A DNA stretch of 19,456 nt from JAOTWJ01 sp036398175 (GTDB lineage: Bacteria > Gemmatimonadota > Gemmatimonadetes > Gemmatimonadales > GWC2-71-9): the NCBI GenBank assembly GCA_036398175.1, contig DASWHL010000087.1, positions 1-19,456 of the forward strand. Reading direction: 5' to 3'. Positions 1-7,567 of the stretch are shown piece by piece. A program made the translations under genes and the position numbers. The notes under the pieces were generated by a model. It had not been told where the DNA came from and ran no database searches. It saw nothing but the letters and a program-made list of their open reading frames with translations. Position 1 is the first letter of the stretch, and every line of letters begins with the position of its first letter.

Positions 1-663
1 CGCGAGCGCCTCCGCGATGTCGAGTCGTCCGTCGAGCAGGGCGCGCCCCACGATCACCCCCGCCACGCCGGCCCGGCGTGCCGCGGCCAGGTCATCGAGC
101 GAGGCGGCGCCGCCGGCGAGCACCAGGTCCACGCCGGCGCGCCGGAACGGGGCCGTGGCCTCGACGTTCGCACCGGCGAGGGCGCCGTCGCGCCCGAGGT
201 CGCGCACGACGACCGTGCGCACACCCACCGCGACCGCCTGGTGGAAGAGGGTCGTGGGGTCCCCGGCGGGCGTGCCGTCGGGAGTCCACGCGGTCCCGTC
301 CCGGAGGTCGAGGGAGAACCCGACCCGGGCCGCTCCGTGGCGCGCCAGCAGGGACGGCAGCCCGGCGACCCCCGTGCCGCCGACGATCACGCGCTCCGCC
401 CCGGCCTCGAGTGCCGCCGTCACCGCGTCTCCGGCGAGCCCACCGCCGAGCTGCACGTGCATCCCCACCCGGTTCCCCTCCCGTACCAGCCGCGCGATCA
501 GGCCGCTGTTGGGCTCCCGCCCCTCGGCACGATCCATGTCCACGAGGTGCACCCACGTGACGCCCGCGGTCCGCCAGGCACGGAGCTGTTCCACCGGGTC
601 CGGGAAATCGGCGGTGCGCGCCAGGCGCCCGCCGCGGATGTCGAGTGCGGGATAGAGTTGCAC
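1..663 (-). CDS. HisA-family phosphoribosyl isomerase, divergent, 3' end outside window
   Basis: The visible 221 residues are a (beta/alpha)8 barrel of the HisA type. HisA opens and isomerises the ribose of ProFAR in histidine synthesis (cytoplasm). Family marks seen: LYPALD with the catalytic aspartate at position 8, HLVDMD at 39-44, QLGGG at 71-75, FSLDLRDG at 116-123 with the second acid D119, DLGRDGALAG at 155-164, AGGAASLDD at 183-191 and GVIVGRALLDG at 201-211. Oddities: the loop after strand 1 is about 9 residues shorter than usual and lacks the RLxQGD stretch, the TDI of TDIxRDG reads RDL, and GGGIR reads GGGLA. It could therefore be a true but divergent HisA or a paralogue with another substrate. 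The start is GTG at 663, since no upstream ATG fits the frame. It begins 31 bases after the M23 gene stop, probably in the same transcript. No his genes are visible beside it in this window. Confidence 0.72.
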   Translation of the reverse strand, partial: MQLYPALDIRGGRLARTADFPDPVEQLRAWRTAGVTWVHLVDMDRAEGREPNSGLIARLVREGNRVGMHVQLGGGLAGDAVTAALEAGAERVIVGGTGVAGLPSLLARHGAARVGFSLDLRDGTAWTPDGTPAGDPTTLFHQAVAVGVRTVVVRDLGRDGALAGANVEATAPFRRAGVDLVLAGGAASLDDLAAARRAGVAGVIVGRALLDGRLDIAEALA

Positions 664-694
664 GGGTTGTCGTACCCGGAACCCGGCGCGGCGG

Positions 695-1942
695 TCAGTC
701 CGTGCGCATGACGGTCCGGCCTGGCTTCTCCAGCACCCGCTCCAACGCGTCGCGCACCTGCTCGAACTCCGCACGGCGCGACGCCGGCACCGGGTCGCCG
801 TCGCCCAGGTCCACGCTCCGGGGGTTCAGATGGCGGCCGTTCTTGAGGAACTCGTAGTGCACGTGCGGGCCCGAGACGAGGCCGGTCGTGCCGACGTAGC
901 CGATCACGTCCCCCTGCCGCACGCGCACCCCGGGGCGGATGCCGGGCGCCAGCCGCGACATGTGCCCGTAGCGCGTCTCGATGTCCCGCACGTGGCGGAG
1001 ACCGACCATGATGCCGTAACTGCCCCAGCGCCCCGCGCGGATCACCCTGCCGTCGGCCGTGGCCTCGATGGGGGTCCCCACGTTGGCCGCGTAGTCTATC
1101 CCGAGGTGCGGCCGGCTGGTCCGAAGGACGGGATGGAAGCGCGCCCGGCTGAACCCCGAGGAGATCCGGCGGAACTTGACCGGATACATCTTGAAGGCCC
1201 GCCGCAGCGAGTTGCCGGCGGCGTCGTAGTACGCGTTGCGCCCTTCCCCATCGGACAGCACGAAGGCCGTGTGCTCGACCTTGCCCGTGTACACGCTGGC
1301 CGCGAGCACCCGCCCGAAGCGCCGGTCGCCCGTGGACGAGGTCAGGTGCTCGAACACCACCGTGAACGGATCGCCGGGGCGCATGTCCCGGGTGAAGTCT
1401 ATCACCCAGCCGTAGATCCCGTCCGCCAGGTCATCCAGCAGCTTCCCACGGTTCGCCATGTCCAGCAGGGAATCGGGTACGAGCCGGTCAATGGTCTCGT
1501 AGAGGGACGACTGCACCGTGCCGGAGATGCGCATGGTGGAGATCATCCAGGTGATCTCCTCCCGGCTCCCGCGCCAGCCTTCCGTGCCCCGCTGGCCCAC
1601 GAGAAACGCCTCGTCGCCGAGGCGCACGCGCACGCGCTCGGGACTGGGACCGCCCACCGCGGTGGCGAACTGGAACACCATCCCCGGCCGCACCCGCCGG
1701 GGGTTGAGGCCGTCGAGCGCGTTCAGGACCTCGTGCAGCTCGCCGCCGCCGATGCCCTGCCGGGCGAACAGCTCCGAGAGCGTTTCGTTGCGCCGCACCG
1801 TGTCCGCATGCTCCACGAAGCTGCGCGCGACCACGATGGGCGCCGCGACCGGCAGCCGTTCCGACCGGGCGCCGCGTCCCGCCAGCAGCAGGAGCGCCGC
1901 GAGTGCGAGTCCGGCGATGGCCCCACGCCCGGCACGCCCCAT
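695..1942 (-). CDS. M23 family murein DD-endopeptidase, MepM-like, membrane-anchored or secreted
   Basis: This 415-residue protein has an N-terminal hydrophobic segment (about 8-22) that would export or anchor it in the periplasm. A LysM/OapA-like region follows at about 45-95 (NETLSELFARQG), then a mixed linker domain and a C-terminal M23 lysostaphin-like domain at about 262-375. Zinc ligands are visible as HLGID (H279, D283) and HVH (H362, with H360 catalytic). By family it cleaves the D-Ala to meso-DAP crosslinks of peptidoglycan, as E. coli MepM does, and its length and architecture match MepM. A short charged helix (about 386-407) ends the protein. The ATG start overlaps the ftsZ stop as ATGA, so the gene is probably translationally coupled to ftsZ. 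The enzyme class is well supported. The exact bond and whether it acts specifically at the septum are inferred from family and position. Confidence 0.9.
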   Translation of the reverse strand: MGRAGRGAIAGLALAALLLLAGRGARSERLPVAAPIVVARSFVEHADTVRRNETLSELFARQGIGGGELHEVLNALDGLNPRRVRPGMVFQFATAVGGPSPERVRVRLGDEAFLVGQRGTEGWRGSREEITWMISTMRISGTVQSSLYETIDRLVPDSLLDMANRGKLLDDLADGIYGWVIDFTRDMRPGDPFTVVFEHLTSSTGDRRFGRVLAASVYTGKVEHTAFVLSDGEGRNAYYDAAGNSLRRAFKMYPVKFRRISSGFSRARFHPVLRTSRPHLGIDYAANVGTPIEATADGRVIRAGRWGSYGIMVGLRHVRDIETRYGHMSRLAPGIRPGVRVRQGDVIGYVGTTGLVSGPHVHYEFLKNGRHLNPRSVDLGDGDPVPASRRAEFEQVRDALERVLEKPGRTVMRTD

Positions 1943-3120
1943 CAGTCCATCTGCCGCCGGATGAAGGTCGGGATCTCCATCTCGGCCACATCGGGTTGGG
2001 GCGGCTCCGCGGGCGCGCCCGCCGCCGGACGCGGCGCGGGCGCCTGAGACGGCCGCGCCCCGCCGGAGGGCCGCCCGGACGCGCGCTGCGGGAACGGCAG
2101 CACGTTGACCGCCCCACGCCCCATCCCGTCGTGCGACGCCAGGTGCTCGCGATCGAATCCCGTGGCGATGACGGTCACCCGCACTTCCCCCGCCATCGCG
2201 GGATCGTGCACCGCGCCGAAGATGATTTCCGCGTCGTCGCCCGCCGCGTCGTGGATGATCTCGCTGACCTGGGTGACCTCGCCGATCGTGAGGTCCTCAC
2301 CGCCGGTGATGTTGACCAGCACGCCCGTGGACCCGCTGATGGAGAGGTCGTCGAGCAGGGGGCTCGAAATGGCCTGCTGGGCCGCCTCGAGCGCGCGGTC
2401 CTCGCCGCGCCCCACTCCGGTCCCCATGAGCGCCGATCCGCCGTTCTGCATCACCGTCCGCACGTCGGCAAAGTCCACGTTCACGAGGCCGATCACGCTG
2501 ATCAGGGTCGAGATGCCCTGGGTCGCGTGCAGCAGCACCTCGTCGGCTTTCTTCAGCGACTCCTGGAAGGGCACATTCCGGCCCACGACGGCCAGCAGCC
2601 GCTCGTTGGGTACCACGATCATCGTATCCACGTGCTTCCGCATCTCCGAGATGCCGATCTCGGCCTGCCGCATCCGCTTCTTGCCCTCGAACAGGAACGG
2701 CCGCGTCACGATGCCCACGGTGAGGGCCCCCACGTCCCGCGCGAGCTGCGCGATGATCGGGGCGGCGCCGGTGCCCGTGCCGCCGCCCATGCCGCAGGTC
2801 ACGAACACGAGGTCCGCCCCTTCGAGCACGCGGGTGACGTCGTCCCGGTTTTCCTCGATGGCCTGCCGGCCGATCTCGGGACGCGCGCCGGCGCCCAGTC
2901 CGCGCGTGAGCCGCTTGCCGATCTGGACCTTGATGTCGGCCCGGTTCTGCAGCAGCGCCTGGGCGTCGGTATTCACCGAGATGAACTCGACGCCGCTGAG
3001 CCGCTCGTGGATCATCCGGTTGACCGCGTTGCCGCCGCCACCGCCGACCCCGAGCACTTTCATGCGCGCGTTCTGGGTCGTGGTCTCCTCGAGCTCGAAC
3101 ACCATGGGGTGATCCGGCAT
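1942..3120 (-). CDS. ftsZ: Cell division protein FtsZ
   Basis: FtsZ is the tubulin-like GTPase that polymerises into the cytokinetic ring. The 392 residues show the glycine-rich nucleotide loop (GVGGGGGNAVNRM, 24-36), the tubulin signature GGGTGTG at 112-118, and the synergy loop NVDFAD at 214-219 that completes GTP hydrolysis in the neighbouring subunit. An unstructured Pro/Ala/Gly-rich linker spans about 330-377, and the conserved C-terminal peptide ends in IPTFIRRQMD, the docking site for FtsA and other partners. I chose the ATG at 3120 because AGAGGAG lies 8 bases upstream. An in-frame ATG at 3144 overlaps the ftsA stop as ATGA and would add MQARGDAE, so both starts are possible. The stop overlaps the M23 endopeptidase start. 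Confidence 0.98.
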   Translation of the reverse strand: MPDHPMVFELEETTTQNARMKVLGVGGGGGNAVNRMIHERLSGVEFISVNTDAQALLQNRADIKVQIGKRLTRGLGAGARPEIGRQAIEENRDDVTRVLEGADLVFVTCGMGGGTGTGAAPIIAQLARDVGALTVGIVTRPFLFEGKKRMRQAEIGISEMRKHVDTMIVVPNERLLAVVGRNVPFQESLKKADEVLLHATQGISTLISVIGLVNVDFADVRTVMQNGGSALMGTGVGRGEDRALEAAQQAISSPLLDDLSISGSTGVLVNITGGEDLTIGEVTQVSEIIHDAAGDDAEIIFGAVHDPAMAGEVRVTVIATGFDREHLASHDGMGRGAVNVLPFPQRASGRPSGGARPSQAPAPRPAAGAPAEPPQPDVAEMEIPTFIRRQMD

Positions 3121-3143
3121 CTCCGCGTCTCCTCTGGCCTGCA

Positions 3144-4376
3144 TCAGAAGAAGTCCTGCAGCCATCGCCGTATGGGCCCCAACCACTTCGCGACCGATGC
3201 CGCGGGCTCGCCGACCCCCGCGAGCCGCTGGCGGGCCGCCCACAACGCGAGTCCAACCGGTACAGCGTACCGCGGCGCGGACACGCTGTCTACGAGCCCG
3301 GTCACGCCGCGGTTCGGGATCCCGGTCCGGACCGGCATGGCGAGGACCTCGCGCGCCAGCTCCGGCACGCCCGCCAACTGCGCCCCCCCGCCCGTGAGGA
3401 CGGCACCCGCCGGCAGGCGGCCCGTGAAACCTGTCTCCTCCAGGTCCTGCTGCACCAGCCCCAGAATCTCGTCCAGCCGTTCCTGGATGATGTGCGCCAG
3501 CAGCTCGCGCTTGGCCCGCCGGGTGCCCTGTCCCGGCGTCGCCGGCAGCTCGAGCGTCTCGTCCGGGTCCACCAGCGGCGTATACGCGACCCCGAACCGC
3601 TCCTTCAGGCGCTCGGCATCCGCCTGCGTGACGCTCAAGCCCTGCACGATGTCGTTGGTGACGTGGGAGCCGGCAAACCGCAGCGATGCGAAATGCCGGA
3701 TCTTGCCGTCCTTGAACACCGCGAGGTTGGTGGATCCGCCGCCCAGCTCGACGAGCACGCAGCCCAGCTCGCGCTCCTCCTCGGTCAGCACCGCGAGCGA
3801 CGTGGCCAGTGGCTCCAGCACGAGCCCCGCCACGCGGAATCCCGCGCGCTCGACCGCGCGCCGGACGTTCTGCACCGCGGTGCTCTGGATGGACACGAGG
3901 TACATGTCCACCTCCAGGCGGAGCCCGGTCATGCCGGCGGGATCGCTGATGCCCCCCTGCCCGTCCACCCGGTACTCCTGGGGGATGAAATGGAGCAGCT
4001 CGCGATCGGGCCCGAGACTCACCGCCTTCGCCACGTCCTCCACCCGCTGCACGTCGGCCCGCGTGATCTCGTCCCCGGTGACGGACGCGAGGCCCTCCTC
4101 GTTCCGGGTCCGGACGTGCTCGCCCGTGATGCCGCAGCAGAGGGCCGGCGCCTCGACGCCCGCCATGCGCTGCGCGTCGCGAACCGCCTCGCCCACCCCG
4201 CGCATGGTCTCCTCGATGTCCCGGACCATACCCCGCCGGATCCCGCTCGTCCGGGCCACCCCGAGCCCGAGGACCCGCACGCCCGGCACCCGCGCGTCCC
4301 CCACCGCCTCGGCGATGACGGCACAGGTCTTCGTGCTCCCCAGATCCAGCCCCGCCACCAGCCGATCCCGCTTCAC
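3144..4376 (-). CDS. ftsA: Cell division protein FtsA
   Basis: FtsA is the actin-like ATPase that tethers FtsZ to the inner membrane and signals to the septal synthase. The protein is 410 residues, normal for the family. Visible parts are the phosphate-1 loop GLDLGSTKT at 9-17, the 1C domain region with GMTGLRLEV, the phosphate-2 loop ELGGGSTNLAVF, the adenosine motif LTGGGAQL, and a C-terminal amphipathic helix (WLGPIRRWLQDFF) that would insert into the membrane. The start is GTG at 4376, overlapping the ftsQ stop as GTGA. The open frame continues upstream through ftsQ, but family alignment puts the N-terminus just before GLDLGST. The gene order ftsQ-ftsA-ftsZ is the classical one. Confidence 0.97.
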   Translation of the reverse strand: MKRDRLVAGLDLGSTKTCAVIAEAVGDARVPGVRVLGLGVARTSGIRRGMVRDIEETMRGVGEAVRDAQRMAGVEAPALCCGITGEHVRTRNEEGLASVTGDEITRADVQRVEDVAKAVSLGPDRELLHFIPQEYRVDGQGGISDPAGMTGLRLEVDMYLVSIQSTAVQNVRRAVERAGFRVAGLVLEPLATSLAVLTEEERELGCVLVELGGGSTNLAVFKDGKIRHFASLRFAGSHVTNDIVQGLSVTQADAERLKERFGVAYTPLVDPDETLELPATPGQGTRRAKRELLAHIIQERLDEILGLVQQDLEETGFTGRLPAGAVLTGGGAQLAGVPELAREVLAMPVRTGIPNRGVTGLVDSVSAPRYAVPVGLALWAARQRLAGVGEPAASVAKWLGPIRRWLQDFF

Positions 4377-5050
4377 GAGCGTCGCCCCCGCGCATACACG
4401 AGTCCCCGATATCGGCCGTCGAGCTCGGCAAAAGCCCGCCCCGATTCCTCGAGGTGCCGGCGGACGAGCGCGACCGCTTCGACGTCCGCCGTCGAGGGCG
4501 TGCCGTTCAGCTGCACCCGCTGGTCCCCCAGTTCCAGCATCACCGACCCTCCCGGGCCGCCCCGCACGCCCTGGACGGCCGCGTACAGCGCCGAGTCGGC
4601 GGCCCGCACCACGCACAGCGCGCGCGCGAGCACCGAGTCCGCCGCCTCCACGATGGGGAGCGCCAGACCCGAGCGCGCCGGATCGTACGGCAGGGCGGCC
4701 GCGTCGCAATCAATCGGCACGAGGCCCGTGCGCTCCGGCGCGAGCCCCACCGGTTCCCGCTCCACCACGGTGACCCGGAGCGTCCCGGGCACCCGCCTTC
4801 CGATGTCCACCCGCACGATGCCGGGCACCGCGGCAACCCGCTGCTCCGCGTCTCCGACCGGATCGAAGAGGTTCTGCTCCGTGGCCAGGCCCAGGGCCTC
4901 CACAATCCGCTCGGGCGCGAGGTAGCGCGCGCCCACGACCTCCACGCGCCGGATCCGGAAAAACGCCGCCTGCCGCAGGGCGAGCGGGGAGACGAGCAGC
5001 AGCACCGTCACCCCGGCGCCGAGCAGCAGCCACGCGCCGCGGCGCTTCAC
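4373..5050 (-). CDS. ftsQ: Cell division protein FtsQ/DivIB
   Basis: This bitopic division protein, working with FtsL and FtsB, links the cytoplasmic ring to the FtsW-FtsI synthase. The 225 residues consist of a short basic N-terminus (KRRG), one transmembrane helix at about 6-28, and a POTRA domain at about 32-99 that begins FRIRRVEVVG and ends with the REPVG stretch. A beta domain follows to the end. Sequence conservation in this family is low, so the assignment rests on architecture, the POTRA pattern and position between murC and ftsA. The cytoplasmic tail is very short compared with E. coli FtsQ (276 residues). The GTG start at 5050 overlaps the murC stop as GTGA, and the gene overlaps the ftsA start the same way. 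Confidence 0.92.
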   Translation of the reverse strand: MKRRGAWLLLGAGVTVLLLVSPLALRQAAFFRIRRVEVVGARYLAPERIVEALGLATEQNLFDPVGDAEQRVAAVPGIVRVDIGRRVPGTLRVTVVEREPVGLAPERTGLVPIDCDAAALPYDPARSGLALPIVEAADSVLARALCVVRAADSALYAAVQGVRGGPGGSVMLELGDQRVQLNGTPSTADVEAVALVRRHLEESGRAFAELDGRYRGLVYARGRRS

Positions 5051-6426
5051 GCCGCCCGCCCGCGCAGCATGCCGAGTAGCTCCGGCCCCACGCCCGTCAC
5101 GTCACCCGCGCCGAGCGTCAGGACGACGTCTCCGGCCCGCACCAGGGCGGACACCTCGCGCGCCACACCCGGCCGCCCCGGCACCCAGACGGTTTCCGCG
5201 CCGGCGCGCTCGGCCGCCTCTGCCACGGCGCGACCCGATACGCCGGGCAGCGGCTGTTCGCGCGCCCCATACACCTCGGTCACGACCGCGACGTCCGCCA
5301 GTGCCAGGGCGACGCCGAGCGCTTCCCCCAGGGCGGCGGTCCGCGAGTACAGGTGCGGCTGAAACACCGCGACCAGCCGGGCCGCCGGATACCGCTGCCG
5401 CGCCGCCGCCAGGGTGGCCGCCACTTCGGTCGGATGGTGGGCATAGTCGTCCACCACGACCACCCCACCCTCCTCGCCCACCAAGTCGAACCGCCGCCCG
5501 ATTCCGCCGAACGCGGCCAGCGCCTCCAGCGCCGGTTCGACCGGGGCGCCAAGGGCGACCACCGCCCCCACCGCCATGGCCCCGTTCCGCACGTTGTGCA
5601 GGCCGGGCACCCGCAGGCGGAGCGTGCACGTCCGACCGTCCGGCAGCGTCAGCTCCGTCCGCGTCTCCGCCTCGTCGGCGCGGACGGGCCCGATTCGCAG
5701 ATCGGCGTCCCGCGCGCGGCCCACCAGCCATCGCGTCGTCGCGAGCCCACCCGCGATCCGGCGTGCGCCGCTGTCGTCGGCGCCGACCAGGACCCGCTGC
5801 GCGCGGCCCGCGTAGGTGACGAACGCGTCTTCGAGGGCCTCGACCGAGCCGTAACACTCGAGGTGATCAGCCTCCACGTTCGTCACGATCGCGATCGTCG
5901 GCCACAGCTCGAGAAACGCGCGGTCATACTCATCGGCCTCGACCACGAACAGCTCCGCCCCGCCCAGCCGTGCGTTTCCGCCCCACGCGCGCACGCGGCC
6001 CCCGGCCAGACCGGTCGGGTCGCGGCCGGCGGCCGCGAGGGCGTCGGTCGTCATGACCGTCGTCGTGGTCTTCCCATGTGTCCCCGCCACCCCCACGACC
6101 GGCCCGCCGGCGACGGCCTGCCCCAGCGCCGTCGCGCGCCGCACGACCGGAATGCCGCCCGCCCGGGCGGCCGCCAGCTCCGGATGGTCGGTTGGCACGG
6201 CGGCCGTATACACGACGGCCCGCGCCCCGCCCACATGGGCGGGGTCATGCCCTGCCATCACCTGCGCGCCAGCCGCCGCGACGTCCGCGGCTGGCGCCGG
6301 ATCCGCGTCACATCCACTGACCGGTATCCCCCGGCGCCGGGCCAAAAGGGCCAGGGCGCTCATCCCCGCGCCTGCTATCCCCACGAAGTGGATTGGGCGG
6401 GGGTCGTCGGGGGAGAAAAGATCCAT
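5047..6426 (-). CDS. murC: UDP-N-acetylmuramate--L-alanine ligase
   Basis: MurC joins L-alanine to UDP-MurNAc with ATP, the first step of the peptide stem, in the cytoplasm. The 459 residues carry the nucleotide-fold motif GIAGAGMS (16-23), the ATP loop GTHGKTTTT (115-123), the EADEYD acid cluster (about 163-168), the C-terminal signature DDYAHHPTE (326-334), QPHLYSR (356-362) and GAGDV near the end. Length and motif order are normal. The ATG at 6426 fits the family N-terminus, but it has no Shine-Dalgarno-like sequence in the preceding bases. This is the only gene inside the cluster with a real upstream gap (55 bases), which holds an AT-rich element and a possible promoter. Its stop overlaps ftsQ. 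MurB, often found between murC and ftsQ, is absent. Confidence 0.98.
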   Translation of the reverse strand: MDLFSPDDPRPIHFVGIAGAGMSALALLARRRGIPVSGCDADPAPAADVAAAGAQVMAGHDPAHVGGARAVVYTAAVPTDHPELAAARAGGIPVVRRATALGQAVAGGPVVGVAGTHGKTTTTVMTTDALAAAGRDPTGLAGGRVRAWGGNARLGGAELFVVEADEYDRAFLELWPTIAIVTNVEADHLECYGSVEALEDAFVTYAGRAQRVLVGADDSGARRIAGGLATTRWLVGRARDADLRIGPVRADEAETRTELTLPDGRTCTLRLRVPGLHNVRNGAMAVGAVVALGAPVEPALEALAAFGGIGRRFDLVGEEGGVVVVDDYAHHPTEVAATLAAARQRYPAARLVAVFQPHLYSRTAALGEALGVALALADVAVVTEVYGAREQPLPGVSGRAVAEAAERAGAETVWVPGRPGVAREVSALVRAGDVVLTLGAGDVTGVGPELLGMLRGRAA

Positions 6427-6439
6427 CGGTCGGGCAGCT

Positions 6440-6445
6440 AATATA
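6440..6445 (-). promoter_or_regulatory. Possible -10 element of an internal promoter before murC
   Basis: On the minus strand the hexamer TATATT sits 13 bases before the murC ATG, in the only AT-rich gap of the dcw cluster (6427-6481). It matches the bacterial -10 consensus at five of six positions. No good -35 is found at 16-18 bases upstream (TTTCGT at the 17-base spacing is weak). TTGACC occurs immediately upstream of TATATT, too close to act with it. If used, transcription would start only about 6 bases before the ATG, giving a nearly leaderless mRNA, which would fit the missing ribosome-binding site. This is a tentative reading from base pattern alone. Confidence 0.3.
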
Positions 6446-6481
6446 GGGTCAATTCAGGAGTTACGAAAGCCTGCTGCGAAG

Positions 6482-7567
6482 TCACAACAGGTTGAGGAGC
6501 CGGGCGGCGATGGCGTCCGCGGCGTCCGGCCGGCCGCGCTCCCGGGCTGCCGCCGCCATTTCGGCGTACCGCGCAGGGGCGGACAGGATCGCCATCACGG
6601 CCGCCGCCAGCGTGGCAGGGGTGAGGCTCGACTCCGGCAGGCAGGTCGCCGCCCCAGCCTTCTCGAGCGCCCTCGCGTTGGGGGTCTGGTGATCGGCCGC
6701 CGCGGTCGGCAGGGGGATCAGTACGCTCGGTCGGCCCCAGGCCGTGATCTCGGCCAGGCTCATGGCGCCGGCGCGGCCCACCACGAGGTCTGCCGCGGCG
6801 TAGGCGGGAGCGATGGGATCCCAGAACGGGGAGATCTGGACGGCGGGCGGCTTCGCGTAGCCCGCGAACCGGGCGTGCGTCGTCCGTCCCGTGCCCCACA
6901 ACAGGCTAACCCCGGGCGCCAGACCGGCATCCAGGACGCCAGCCACCGCCTCGTTGATGGCCCGCGAGCCCTGCGATCCGCCCACCACGAGCACGACCGG
7001 GCCCTCGGCCGGGAGCCCCAGCGCGGCGCGTGCCGTGGCCCGCGAGCCGGGATCGGGGGGGACGATGGGATTCCCCAACGTGAACACCTGCGCGTCCCGG
7101 CCAAGGCGCAGGTGGGCTTCCGCCTCGGGGAACCCGAGGTGCAACTGCCGGGCCCACCGCGCGGCCCACCGCGTGGCGAGGCCGGGATAGGCGTTCTGTT
7201 CCTGCAACGCGATCGGGAGGCCTCGACGGCGCGCAGCCAGCAGGACGGGACCGGCCGCATAGCCGCCGGTGCCCACGACCAGCCGGGGCCGCTCGGTGTC
7301 GAACACGGTCCCGCAAGCGGCCCACAGTCGCGGCAACAGCAACGGCCACTTCACGTTGCGCCACCACTGCCGCCGGTAGAGCGGCTCCGCGGGGAGCAGG
7401 TAGTATCGGTAGGCCCGCCGCGGCAGGATCTCCGCCTCGACGCCGCGCGCGGCGCCCACCAGCACGGGCTCGACGTCGGCGCTCCGCTTCCGCAGCGCGG
7501 CGGCGATCGCAAGGGCCGGCATCAGGTGGCCGCCCGTCCCGCCGCCCGCGATGATGATGCGGGTCAT
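6482..7567 (-). CDS. murG: UDP-N-acetylglucosamine--lipid I GlcNAc transferase
   Basis: MurG adds GlcNAc to lipid I to make lipid II on the inner face of the membrane. The 361 residues are a two-domain GT-B fold. The N-terminal half opens with the glycine loop GGGTGGH (8-14), and a second G-rich region, TGGYAAGP, contacts the lipid-linked acceptor. The C-terminal half has VVGGSQGSRAINEA and the UDP-GlcNAc site GRAGAMSLAEITAWG followed by DHQTPNA and LEKAGAA. The WWRNVKWPLLLPRLW stretch near residue 70 is the hydrophobic and basic patch expected to touch the membrane. The ATG at 7567 overlaps the ftsW stop as ATGA. The stop is followed by the only sizeable gap in the cluster. Confidence 0.98.
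   Translation of the reverse strand: MTRIIIAGGGTGGHLMPALAIAAALRKRSADVEPVLVGAARGVEAEILPRRAYRYYLLPAEPLYRRQWWRNVKWPLLLPRLWAACGTVFDTERPRLVVGTGGYAAGPVLLAARRRGLPIALQEQNAYPGLATRWAARWARQLHLGFPEAEAHLRLGRDAQVFTLGNPIVPPDPGSRATARAALGLPAEGPVVLVVGGSQGSRAINEAVAGVLDAGLAPGVSLLWGTGRTTHARFAGYAKPPAVQISPFWDPIAPAYAAADLVVGRAGAMSLAEITAWGRPSVLIPLPTAAADHQTPNARALEKAGAATCLPESSLTPATLAAAVMAILSAPARYAEMAAAARERGRPDAADAIAARLLNLL

Noticed and set aside
1903..4773. Plus-strand open frame of 956 codons opposite ftsZ and ftsA
   Set aside because: It lies opposite two certain genes. Its translation is low-complexity and rich in Arg, Pro, Ser and His with no domain, as expected from the antisense of GC-rich coding sequence.
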